NCBI GenBank assembly: GCA_016302965.1
Contig: JAEDMP010000086.1
Span: forward strand, 1 to 9,025
DNA from: Bacteroidaceae bacterium
GTDB lineage: Bacteria > Bacteroidota > Bacteroidia > Bacteroidales > Bacteroidaceae
Direction: 5' to 3'
DNA length: 9,025 bases
The position numbers and the translations under genes were made by a program. Shown in pieces: positions 1-7,000 of the stretch. The notes under the pieces were generated by a model. It saw only the letters and a list, made by a program, of their open reading frames with translations, had not been told where the DNA came from and made no database searches. Each line of letters begins with the position of its first letter. Within the stretch, counting starts at the first letter, position 1.

Positions 1-2
1 TG

Positions 3-272
3 CTCATCGAAGGATTGAGCAAGAACATTGATGCATTGGCAGGCAAGGGAATCTCGGATTCCAGTTTGGAGTCAATGACCAAAGACCTCGAACGCTTAAC
101 ATTGGCAAATGAGGAGTGCGATCGTGTGCGCGAAGAATTATCCCAAAAGGTGAAGCACATGAATGCCATCTTGACCTCGGTAAAGGAGGCGTTCGCCGAG
201 AAGAAGCGCATCATCAAGACCAGTTATCCTCAAGAGGACTGGATGAAGTATGGAGTGCAAGACAAGCGTTGA
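3..272 (+). CDS. Unrecognised charged, probably coiled-coil protein (3' end only)
   Basis: This is the C-terminal part of a gene that begins left of the window. The frame is open from base 3 to the TGA at 270-272, giving 89 visible residues. A TTG at 15 could be read as a start, but the purine run before it directly abuts it and the frame is open upstream, so a truncated longer gene is more likely. The visible part is rich in Glu, Lys, Asp and Ser, has no hydrophobic stretch, and has Leu/Met/Val spaced as in an alpha-helical coiled coil up to about residue 65. It then ends in a more ordered tail with aromatic residues (SYPQEDWMKYGVQDKR). I do not recognise the family, and nothing visible indicates a catalytic function. 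No U-rich terminator hairpin follows directly. It is convergent with the HU-like gene to the right. Confidence 0.6.
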   Translation, partial: LIEGLSKNIDALAGKGISDSSLESMTKDLERLTLANEECDRVREELSQKVKHMNAILTSVKEAFAEKKRIIKTSYPQEDWMKYGVQDKR

Positions 273-395
273 CGGGTATCCAAGTTCTAAAGCCTTGTTT
301 ATATCCTGTTGATTCCCTGCGAGGGGAATTTTCCTTGCTGGTCCCTTATGCTCTATACACCTGATTGGGCGCATTTCGTCGAGAATGTCCAGTGA

Positions 396-498
396 TGTAA
401 CGATTTTGGATTTAGCCGTTACATATAATCACATGAGTTCGGCGAATATACTGTAACGTGAGTTCAATGAGTTATACTTCATCGAACTCACGTTATAC
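396..498. repeat. Cluster of TGTAACG/CGTTACA repeats with a 12-bp inverted repeat
   Basis: TGTAACG occurs at 396-402 and 452-458, its exact inverse CGTTACA at 417-423, and a variant CGTTATA at 491-497. TAACGTGAGTTC (454-465) pairs perfectly with GAACTCACGTTA (484-495). After one mismatch the stem continues for four more pairs (467-470 with 479-482), leaving an 8-base loop. A third partial copy, ATGAGTTCG, lies at 433-441, and GTTATACT is repeated directly at 471-478 and 492-499. The hairpin is not followed by a U-tract on either strand, so it does not look like an intrinsic terminator. It may be a protein-binding site, a structured RNA end or a remnant of a repeat element. Confidence 0.6.
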
Positions 499-545
499 TA
501 ATCTATTATTGAACCTTTTTACTCAATTCATCTTACACACTCATA

Positions 546-587
546 TTACTTTTCCTCAAATACCTTGATGATTTCCTTTTTCGTCAT
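546..587 (-). other. Short protein-like frame after the HU gene (13 codons)
   Basis: On the minus strand an ATG at 587-585 opens a 13-codon frame, MTKKEIIKVFEEK, ending with TAA at 546-548. The same frame stays open upstream into the end of the HU-like gene, one base out of phase with it, and reads TRSIRILRKYTEG just before the ATG. The Lys/Glu/Ile composition and helix-like pattern look like real protein, although the surrounding DNA is AT-rich. It could be a C-terminal extension lost through a one-base indel in the HU gene, a microprotein, or chance. The purine run before the ATG directly abuts it, so it is a poor ribosome site. Confidence 0.25.
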
Positions 588-625
588 CCCTTCTGTATAT
601 TTTCGTAGAATTCTTATGCTTCTCG

Positions 626-1072
626 TTATTCCTCTTCCTTCTTCCGTTTTTCTGTGCCAGCCTTCAAGGTTTCCTTCTGCATTCGCCTCGTAAGGTCTTC
701 ACGGAAGGTGGTCTTTCGTTTCAGGTCCTTGAAGTCATCGCCTGGCTCCCAGTTCACATGAACGGCTTTGATGTGCTTGTCGGGATTGAAATTGTCCATG
801 GTTTCAGCTCCCTCACATTCGAGAGTGGGGTAGAACTTACCCATTTCGGCAAGGTCAATCTTGTAGCCTTCGGCCATCTTCTCCGCCATGGCTTCGGCAA
901 TGGTGGAGATGACAGCCTTGTAGTCGCCTTTCCGGAAGGCGGAACCATGAAGGGTGATATAGTCCAAGAGTTCGTCTATCGACAGGGTCTTCTCATATTG
1001 TGCGCAGGCATAGACTTTCTTGTCGCGCTCGGGATAACGTGGGTGTCCACGCTTAACGAGGGTGTATTTCAT
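626..1072 (-). CDS. HU-related DNA-binding protein, HU-HIG type
   Basis: The product is 148 residues. It opens with MKYTLVKRG, the characteristic beginning of the HU-related (HU-HIG, PF18291-like) proteins of Bacteroidota. A helical part follows (about residues 30-75, including AVISTIAEAMAEKMAEG), which in this fold forms the dimer core. Then come a strand region with MGKFYPTLECEGAE (about 81-95), FNPDKHIKAVHVNWEPG and a basic tail rich in Lys/Arg ending in KKEEE. HU relatives bind DNA as dimers and shape the nucleoid. HIG members are often numerous per genome and their specific roles are mostly unknown, so a regulatory or architectural role is inferred. The ATG at 1072 has no Shine-Dalgarno sequence, which is normal in this phylum. 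A well-formed promoter lies about 75-105 bases upstream. The gene is transcribed alone, divergently from the hydrolase gene. The family call is firm; the target is unknown. Confidence 0.88.
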   Translation of the reverse strand: MKYTLVKRGHPRYPERDKKVYACAQYEKTLSIDELLDYITLHGSAFRKGDYKAVISTIAEAMAEKMAEGYKIDLAEMGKFYPTLECEGAETMDNFNPDKHIKAVHVNWEPGDDFKDLKRKTTFREDLTRRMQKETLKAGTEKRKKEEE

Positions 1073-1146
1073 ATCGGATGTTCTTTTTGATGATTGGCAA
1101 TTGGGATAAAAGTGGTTTGTCTATTCGTATTTGATAGATTGCGCTG

Positions 1147-1177
1147 CAAATATAATAAATTATCAGTAAGCATGCAA
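1147..1177 (-). promoter_or_regulatory. Bacteroidota-type promoter of the HU-like gene
   Basis: On the minus strand TATATTTG (1154-1147) is a perfect match to the Bacteroidota -7 box TAnnTTTG. TTG at 1177-1175 sits 20 bases upstream, in the place of the -33 box. Transcription would start near 1140, giving a 5' leader of roughly 68 bases before the ATG at 1072. Confidence 0.7.
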
Positions 1178-1237
1178 GCAATTATACAAAAAAGAGAAAA
1201 GAATTGCGAAGAGAAGGGAAGTTGACTTTATTTGGGT

Positions 1238-1301
1238 GAAGGTTATTAACCTTTCAAGGTAAGGATTATTAATGTTGAGGCATGAAGGTTATTAACCTTT
1301 C
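1238..1301. repeat. Tandem palindromic sites GAAGGTTATTAACCTTTC (two exact copies, one degenerate)
   Basis: The 18-base sequence GAAGGTTATTAACCTTTC occurs exactly at 1238-1255 and 1284-1301. Its core AAGGTTA-T-TAACCTT is a perfect palindrome around a central T. Between them, at 1261-1276, AAGGATTATTAATGTT is a degenerate third copy. The starts of the cores (1239, 1261, 1285) are 22 and 24 bases apart, about two turns of the helix, so proteins bound to all three would lie on one face. The cluster is about 60 bases upstream of the HU promoter -33 box and about 235 bases upstream of the hydrolase start. A transcription factor operator is the natural reading. The hairpins lack U-tracts and do not look like terminators. 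Confidence 0.65.
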
Positions 1302-1459
1302 TTGGTGCCAGTCCGCCTCTTTCGGGGATGCAGTTCAACTTTATTAGGGAATCAAGTCAATATGGTTGTGATGCCCATGGAGTTTGGTAACAGTCATGAA
1401 AGAAAGATAAAAGACTGTAAATCTGGGGGGAAGATGGCAGGGTGTATGATTATTTGTCG

Positions 1460-1467
1460 TATCTTTA
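1460..1467 (+). promoter_or_regulatory. Possible -7 box for the hydrolase gene
   Basis: TATCTTTA matches seven of eight positions of TAnnTTTG. No good -33 TTTG box is seen at the right distance, so the call is weak. A start near 1474 would give a leader of about 60 bases containing the Shine-Dalgarno sequence. Confidence 0.3.
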
Positions 1468-1523
1468 CCGCGTGACAGCAGGGCAGGACTCTGTTGTACG
1501 TCAATTGTTTTACGATTCAAGAA

Positions 1524-1530
1524 AAGGAGG
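1524..1530 (+). promoter_or_regulatory. Strong Shine-Dalgarno sequence fixing the hydrolase start
   Basis: AAGGAGG lies five bases before the ATG at 1536. It selects this start over the in-frame ATG at 1494, which would put 14 polar residues ahead of a normal signal peptide. Such a perfect site is unusual beside the other genes here, which show none, and suggests efficient translation. Confidence 0.88.
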
Positions 1531-1535
1531 CGATT

Positions 1536-2615
1536 ATGAAAAGAATGAAGAGAATGATGGTTGTGGTGGCTGCGATGCTGCTGCCGCAACAGTTGCTGGC
1601 CTGTACGGGCATCACGTTGCACACCACGGCGGGTGCTCCGGTGCCTGCAAGAACCATTGAGTGGGCGGGCAATGATTTGGAGAGTTGCTATGCCATTGTG
1701 CCCAGAGGGTACGAACAGCGCTCGTTCACTCCGGGCGGACAGAAAGATGGCATGGCCTTCACGGCACGTTACGGCTATGTGGGTCTGGCGGTGCAGCAAC
1801 CCGAGTTTGTGGTCGATGGCATGAATGAGGCTGGACTGGCTGCCGGGCTCTTCTATTTCCCTGCCTACGGCAAGTATGAGGACTATGATGCGGCCAAAAA
1901 GGAGACCACGGTGAGTGACCTGCAACTGGTGTCGTGGATTCTCTCCAACTTCAAGACCATCGATGAGGTAAAGGAGGCTATCCGCAAGATTCATATCGTG
2001 ACCATCGACCCTCGTGGGTCTACGGTGCACTGGCGCATCACGGAGGAAGGGGGCAGGCAGGTGGTGCTCGAGATTGTCGACCGCCAGTTGCGGTTCCATG
2101 AGAATACCCTGGGCGTGCTGACCAACTCGCCTGGCTTTGACTGGCATCTGACCAATCTCAACAACTACGTGAATCTGGCTCCCGGTCCCGTCAGCGAGCG
2201 CAAGGTGGGCGATATGCAGCTTCGTGCCTTTGGCGGTGGCGGTGGCTTGCTGGGCATCCCCGGTGATGTGACCCCTCCCTCACGTTTCGTGCGTGCCGCC
2301 TTCTACCAGACGACGGCTCCCCGTTTTTCCGATGGAGAAAAGACGGTGATGCAGGCCTTCCATATCCTCAACAACTTTGATATTCCCACAGGCATCCAGT
2401 TTGCCGACGGCCAGCAGGTACCCGATATCCCGAGTGCCACACAGTGGACGGTGGCTTCCGACATCTCCAACCGGCGTATCTACTACCGCACCATGCACAA
2501 CAGCACCATCCGCTGCTTTGACCTCAAGGCCATCCGCTTCGACAAGGTGAAGTATCAGTGGGCACCGCTCGATGCAGTGAAGAAGCAGACCTACGAGATG
2601 GTGAAGGTGAAGTGA
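1536..2615 (+). CDS. Exported choloylglycine hydrolase family protein (linear amide C-N hydrolase; bile salt hydrolase / penicillin V acylase type)
   Basis: The 359-residue product belongs to the Ntn-hydrolase family that cleaves linear amide bonds, such as glycine/taurine-conjugated bile salts, penicillin V or N-acyl lactones. Residues 1-22 (MKRMKR, then a hydrophobic stretch ending LLPQQLLA) form a signal peptide. Cleavage before Cys23 would expose the N-terminal nucleophile (mature CTGITL). Other expected active-site residues fit the family numbering: Arg39 in ARTIEW (mature 17), Asn97 in GMNEAGL (mature 75), Asn197 in TNSPGFDW (mature 175) and Arg250 in PPSRFVRA (mature 228). Where bile salt hydrolases have Asp at mature 20 this protein has Glu42. 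LLAC also resembles a lipobox, so lipoprotein anchoring is possible but would block the nucleophile; a periplasmic enzyme is favoured. It is a single-gene unit ended by a terminator at 2657-2694. The family is certain; the substrate is not. Confidence 0.93.
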   Translation: MKRMKRMMVVVAAMLLPQQLLACTGITLHTTAGAPVPARTIEWAGNDLESCYAIVPRGYEQRSFTPGGQKDGMAFTARYGYVGLAVQQPEFVVDGMNEAGLAAGLFYFPAYGKYEDYDAAKKETTVSDLQLVSWILSNFKTIDEVKEAIRKIHIVTIDPRGSTVHWRITEEGGRQVVLEIVDRQLRFHENTLGVLTNSPGFDWHLTNLNNYVNLAPGPVSERKVGDMQLRAFGGGGGLLGIPGDVTPPSRFVRAAFYQTTAPRFSDGEKTVMQAFHILNNFDIPTGIQFADGQQVPDIPSATQWTVASDISNRRIYYRTMHNSTIRCFDLKAIRFDKVKYQWAPLDAVKKQTYEMVKVK

Positions 2616-2656
2616 GCCTGATTGGGAATCGTTGTTCCCGTTTAGAGAGAAAAGAA

Positions 2657-2694
2657 AAAGAGGGCGTGCCGGAAGTAAGTGACACGCCCTCTTT
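2657..2694. terminator. Bidirectional terminator between hydrolase gene and gltD
   Basis: AAAGAGGGCGTG (2657-2668) pairs perfectly with CACGCCCTCTTT (2683-2694), a 12-bp stem with a 14-base loop. On the minus strand the stem runs into a T-rich stretch (CTTTTTCTTTTCT), a good intrinsic terminator for the gltBD transcript. On the plus strand only TTT follows, so it ends the hydrolase transcript less strongly. Its place between two convergent genes fits. Confidence 0.88.
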
Positions 2695-2722
2695 GGATTG
2701 AAATATGACGGATAGTGGATTG

Positions 2723-4069
2723 CTATTTGGTCAGCAGATAGTGGTCTACGTCCTTTGCTGTCTGGATACCTGCTGCCATGGCGCGTACCACGAGTGAGGC
2801 ACCAGAGGCGGCATCGCCTGTGACAAAAACGTTGTCGGCATATTTGGGATGTTCGGGCTTCAGGAATCCCATGGCCAGCAACACCAGTTCACACTTGATA
2901 ATTTCAGGCTTGCCCTTCTCCACCATGATGGGTCGGCCACCTTCCGGGTTGGGCTTCCAGTCAATCTCCTGCACCTTCACACCAGTGAGTTTGCCGTCCT
3001 TGCCAATGAATTCCAGTGAGTTGATATTCCATCGGCGTGTGCATCCCTCTTCGTGGCTGGATGTGGTCTTGAGTGTGCGGGGCCAGTTGGGCCAGGGGTT
3101 CTTCGGGTCAGTATGCCCCTCAACGGGCTTGGGCATGATCTCTATCTGGGTCACACTCTTGCAGCCCTGCCGATGGGAGGTGCCGATGCAGTCGCTGCCC
3201 GTGTCGCCACCACCAATCACCAGCACGTCCTTGCCCTTGGCCGACACCAACTCCTCTTTCTTGAAGTCGATACCGGCAAGGATGCGGTTTTGCTGTGACA
3301 GCATCTCCAGAGCCAGATGAACGCCTTTGAGTTCACGTCCGGGAATCTTCAGGTCGCGGGCGGTGGGGGTACCTGTGGCGATGATATAGGCATCGAAGCC
3401 TTCGGGCAACCGGTTCAGGTCAACGGGTGTGTTATACTTGAAGATGATTCCCTCCTTGGCCAGCACCTCCATGCGGCGGTCGATGATGGCCTTATTGAGT
3501 TTGAAGTTGGGGATGCCATAGCGGAGCAGGCCACCGGCAGCCTCGTTCTTGTCGAAGATGGTGACCGTGTAACCCATGAGGTTCAGTTTGTTGGCGGCTG
3601 CCAGACCGGCAGGTCCGGCACCGATGATGGCCACCTTCTTGCCGTTCCTGACGGGTGTCTCTATGCGTACGAAGTTCTCTTGGAAAGCCATCTCGGTGAT
3701 GGCAGCCTCGTCTTCGCGGTTGGTGGTGGGCTCGTGGCTCATGAGGTTGAGCACGCATGCCTTCTCGCAGAGGGCAGGACAGATGCGTCCGGTGAACTCG
3801 GGGAAAGGGTTGGTGCTGTTGAGCAGGCGGTAGGCCAGTTCATAGTCTCCCTTATAGAGGGCATCGTTCCACTCGGGCGGTTTGTTGCCCAGGGGGCAAG
3901 CCCAGTGGCAGAAGGGTACACCACAGTCCATGCAGCGGCTGGCTTGGGTGCGGCGGTCCTTACTGTTGAGCGTCTGCTCAACTTCTCCAAAGTCGTGTAT
4001 TCTATCGTGTACGGGTCTGTAACCGGCCTCTTGGCGCGGTATAGACAGGAATGCTTTCGGATTTCCCAT
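2723..4069 (-). CDS. gltD: Glutamate synthase small (beta) subunit
   Basis: GltD passes electrons from NAD(P)H through FAD and iron-sulfur clusters to GltB, allowing the reductive transfer of the glutamine amide to 2-oxoglutarate. The 448-residue product has full family length. The N-terminal ferredoxin-like part has cysteines 46, 49, 54 and 58 (CMDCGVPFCHWAC) and 97, 101 and 105 (CPALCEKAC), which hold the [4Fe-4S] clusters. GAGPAG at 150-155 is the FAD Rossmann motif, GGGDTG at 286-291 is the nucleotide-binding motif of the pyridine nucleotide domain, and VTGDAASG near 416-423 is the C-terminal FAD contact. NADPH rather than NADH as donor is inferred from the family. The ATG at 4069 follows the gltB stop by 13 bases with no Shine-Dalgarno sequence, so the two genes are co-transcribed and perhaps translationally coupled. 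The operon ends here, at the terminator 2657-2694. Confidence 0.97.
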   Translation of the reverse strand: MGNPKAFLSIPRQEAGYRPVHDRIHDFGEVEQTLNSKDRRTQASRCMDCGVPFCHWACPLGNKPPEWNDALYKGDYELAYRLLNSTNPFPEFTGRICPALCEKACVLNLMSHEPTTNREDEAAITEMAFQENFVRIETPVRNGKKVAIIGAGPAGLAAANKLNLMGYTVTIFDKNEAAGGLLRYGIPNFKLNKAIIDRRMEVLAKEGIIFKYNTPVDLNRLPEGFDAYIIATGTPTARDLKIPGRELKGVHLALEMLSQQNRILAGIDFKKEELVSAKGKDVLVIGGGDTGSDCIGTSHRQGCKSVTQIEIMPKPVEGHTDPKNPWPNWPRTLKTTSSHEEGCTRRWNINSLEFIGKDGKLTGVKVQEIDWKPNPEGGRPIMVEKGKPEIIKCELVLLAMGFLKPEHPKYADNVFVTGDAASGASLVVRAMAAGIQTAKDVDHYLLTK

Positions 4070-4082
4070 GATTTTTATGTTT

Positions 4083-7000
4083 TTAATAATCCCGTTGCAT
4101 ATCAGCGATTTTCTGTTGCAATTTCTTTACCTGTTCTTCCTGCAGCACCCGTTTGTACTCGATGGGCACTACCTGGATAAAGTCTTCAACGTAGCGGTTC
4201 CAGTCATCGAGCATGGTAAGTGCCAATTTGGAACCGGTGTAGAGATAGTGTTGGCGGATAAGCTCGTGCAGTTCCTTGCGATAGCTGCTTTCTTCCACGA
4301 GATTGATTTCCACCATATCCATATTACAGAAATAGTCGAAGTTGTGGTTCTTGTCCCAGACGTAGGCTACGCCGCCCGACATACCAGCGGCAAAGTTGCG
4401 TCCTGTTTCGCCCAGTACGACTACGCGTCCGCCAGTCATATACTCGCAGCAGTGGTCGCCTGCACCTTCGATGACGGCGATGGCACCGGAGTTTCTTACA
4501 CCGAAGCGTTCGCCCACTTTGCCGTTGATGTAGAGTTCGCCGCTGGTGGCACCATAGAGACCGGTGTTGCCGGCGATGATATTCTCTTCAGCAGAGAAAT
4601 TGCTGCGGGTGGGAGGCAGGATGGCGATGCGGCCACCGCTCAGACCCTTGCCGAAATAGTCGTTGGCTTCACCCTCCAGCTTGAAGTTGACACCCTTCAT
4701 CAGGAAGGCACCGAAGCTCTGTCCGGCAGAACCCTTGAACTTCACATTGATGGTGTCGGCAGGCAGCCCTTCGTCACCGAATTTACTGGCAATCATACCG
4801 CTGAGCATCGTACCCACGGCACGGTCGGTATTCTTGATGGCATAGTCGAGGTTTACCTCCTCCTGACGGGTGAAGGCCTTCTCCGAGGCACGGATAATCT
4901 GCTGGTCGAGCACCTCCTCCAAGGTTTGCGTGAGGGGAGATACAGACTGGTGATCATAGTGCAGCTGACAATGCTGAGGCTCCTTGAAGAGCAGGCGGCT
5001 GAAGTCGAGCGTCTTGAACTTCGGGTCGTCGGTGCCCACTTTCCGGTCGCGGTTGATGAGTTCGGTGTGTCCCACGATATCGTCGAGTTTGGTGAAACCC
5101 ATCTCTGCCAGATACTCGCGCACCTCCTGAGCCAGGAAGGTGAAGTAGTTGACGAGGAACTCATACTTGCCGATGAAGTGCTTGCGCAGTTCGGGATTCT
5201 GGGTGGTCACACCCAGCGGACAGGTATTGAGGTTGCACTTGCGCATCATCACGCAGCCGAGAACAATCAGACAGGTGGTGCCGAAACCGAATTCCTCGGC
5301 ACCGAGCAGGGCCATGAGGATGATGTCGCGTCCGGTCTTGAGCTGGCCGTCGACCTGCAGCCTCACCTGACCTCTCAGACCGTTCTTCACCAAGGTCTGT
5401 TGGGTCTCGCTCAGTCCGATTTCAGGAGAGATACCGGCGAAGCGCATGCTCGAGGCAGGGCTGGCGCCTGTACCGCCTTCGGCACCGGAGATGACGATGA
5501 GGTCGGCCTTGGCCTTGGCCACACCGGCCGCAATGGTACCCACACCGCTCTCTGCCACAAGTTTTACGCTGACAGCGGCCTTCGGGTTCACGTTCTTCAG
5601 GTCGAAGATAAGCTGGGCCAGGTCCTCGATGGAGTAGATGTCGTGATGGGGAGGAGGTGAGATGAGTGAGATGCCGGGAATGGAGTGGCGTGTCTTGGCG
5701 ATAATCTCGTTCACCTTGAAGCCGGGCAACTGACCGCCCTCTCCAGGCTTGGCACCCTGGGCCACCTTGATTTGGATCTCTTCGGCATTCACCAGGTATT
5801 CGGTGGTCACACCGAAACGTCCGGAGGCAATCTGCTTGGTCTTTGATGAGAGGGAGATGCCGTCGATGGTAGCGTGGAAACGTTCGTTGTCTTCACCGCC
5901 CTCACCCGTGTTGGAGCGGGCTCCAATCTTGTTCATGGCCAGACAGATGGCCTCGTGTGCCTCTTTCGAAAGAGCGCCGAAACTCATGGCTCCAGCCACA
6001 AAATGCTTCACGATGTTCTCGACGGGCTCCACCTGGTCGATGCTGATGGGATTGCGCTTGAATCCGAAGAAATCGCGGATGAAGATGGGCGCTTCCTTCT
6101 CGTCAACCAGTCGGGTAAACTCTTTGAACTTCGCATAGTTGCCGGTGTGGGTCGCCAGTTGCAGCGTGGCAATGGTCTCGGGGTTCCAGGCGTGCTTGAT
6201 GCCGTCCTTGCGGTAGTTGAACTGACCCAGGTTGGGCAGGAAGTCGAAGTTGAGGCTCTGCGCATTGGGGTCTTTCGGATAGGCCATGTCGTGGAAGCGG
6301 ATGGCATCACGGGCGATGGTCTCCAAGCCGATACCACCAATGGTGCTGGTCTCGGTGCCGAAATAGTTGCGGAGCAGACGCTCGGAGAGGCCGATGCTCT
6401 CGAAAATCTTGGCACCGCGATAGGAGCGAATGGTAGAGATACCCATCTTGGCCATAATCTTGAACAGACCCTTCTTCACGGCCTTGATGTAGTTGGCCTC
6501 GGCAGTGGCATAGTCTTCCTGAATCTTGTGACGGTTCACCAGGTCGTCGAGGATGGCGAAGGTCATGTAAGGACAGAGGGCCGAGGCTCCGTAGCCGAGC
6601 AGCAGGGCTGCATGCATGGTCTCACGTATCTCACCGCTCTCGACAATCAGAGCGGTCTGGACGCGCTTGCCTACTGAGATGAGGTAGTGGTGGACGGCAC
6701 TCACAGCCAGCAGTGAGGGGATGGCGGCATGTGTCTCGTCCACGTCACGGTCGCTGAGGATGATATAGTTGTAGCCTTCATCCACGCTGCGCTCCGCATC
6801 CTTACAGAGTTGGTCGAGAGCGTCGCGCAGTCCGGCTTCGCCCTTTGCACACTCAAAGAGTATGGGCAGTTTGACCGTGTTGAAACCCTTGTAGCGGATG
6901 TTGCAGAGGATATCGAGCTGGGTATTGTTCAGGATGGGATGGGGCAGACGCACCATCTTGCAGTTGGTCTCGTCGGGCGAGAGGATGCCGGTGCCCACGC

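Larger units (their letters stand above)
273..625. other. Gene-poor spacer between convergent genes
   Basis: These 353 bases separate the end of the left-edge gene from the end of the HU-like gene. I see no convincing full-length gene on either strand. The first part (273-390) shows nothing I can interpret. The middle (396-498) holds a repeat cluster, described separately. The right part (546-625), read on the minus strand, contains a short protein-like frame that could be a remnant or an extension of the HU gene. Base composition is clearly more AT-rich than in the flanking genes. Confidence 0.6.
1073..1535. other. Divergent spacer between HU-like gene and hydrolase gene
   Basis: This 463-base spacer lies between two genes facing away from each other. 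On its left side is the promoter of the HU-like gene. In the middle (1238-1301) is a set of tandem palindromes, and on the right are a weak promoter candidate and a strong ribosome binding site for the hydrolase. No gene is supported inside it. Its length exceeds what two simple promoters need, which suggests regulatory content. Confidence 0.6.

Noticed and set aside
454..495. The inverted repeat as an intrinsic terminator
   Set aside because: No T-run follows immediately on either strand; the nearest T-run on the plus strand begins about 20 bases later.
758..1090. A 110-codon open frame on the plus strand across the HU-like gene
   Set aside because: Antisense to a recognisable HU-HIG protein that has its own promoter; no ribosome site or family resemblance.
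1390..1418. Inverted repeat ACAGTC...GACTGT
   Set aside because: Only six pairs with a 17-base loop, which is expected by chance in a spacer of this size.
1494..1535. Earlier ATG of the hydrolase gene at 1494
   Set aside because: It lacks a Shine-Dalgarno sequence and would place 14 polar residues before a canonical signal peptide. AAGGAGG at 1524-1530 points to the ATG at 1536.
1344..2147. A 267-codon open frame on the minus strand across the hydrolase gene
   Set aside because: The plus-strand frame carries the signal peptide, the Shine-Dalgarno sequence and all family active-site residues; the minus frame shows only His/Arg-rich shadow composition.
3317..4180. A 287-codon open frame on the plus strand across gltD
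   Set aside because: Antisense shadow of gltD, whose cysteine and Rossmann motifs show the true coding strand.
4068..5660. A 530-codon open frame on the plus strand across gltB
   Set aside because: It is antisense to conserved gltB motifs, including the iron-sulfur cysteines. It stays open because gltB rarely uses TTA, CTA and TCA codons, which would be stops on the other strand. Its predicted product resembles no family I know and it has no ribosome site. The open plus-strand frames at 5874-6677 and 6729-7781 are explained the same way.
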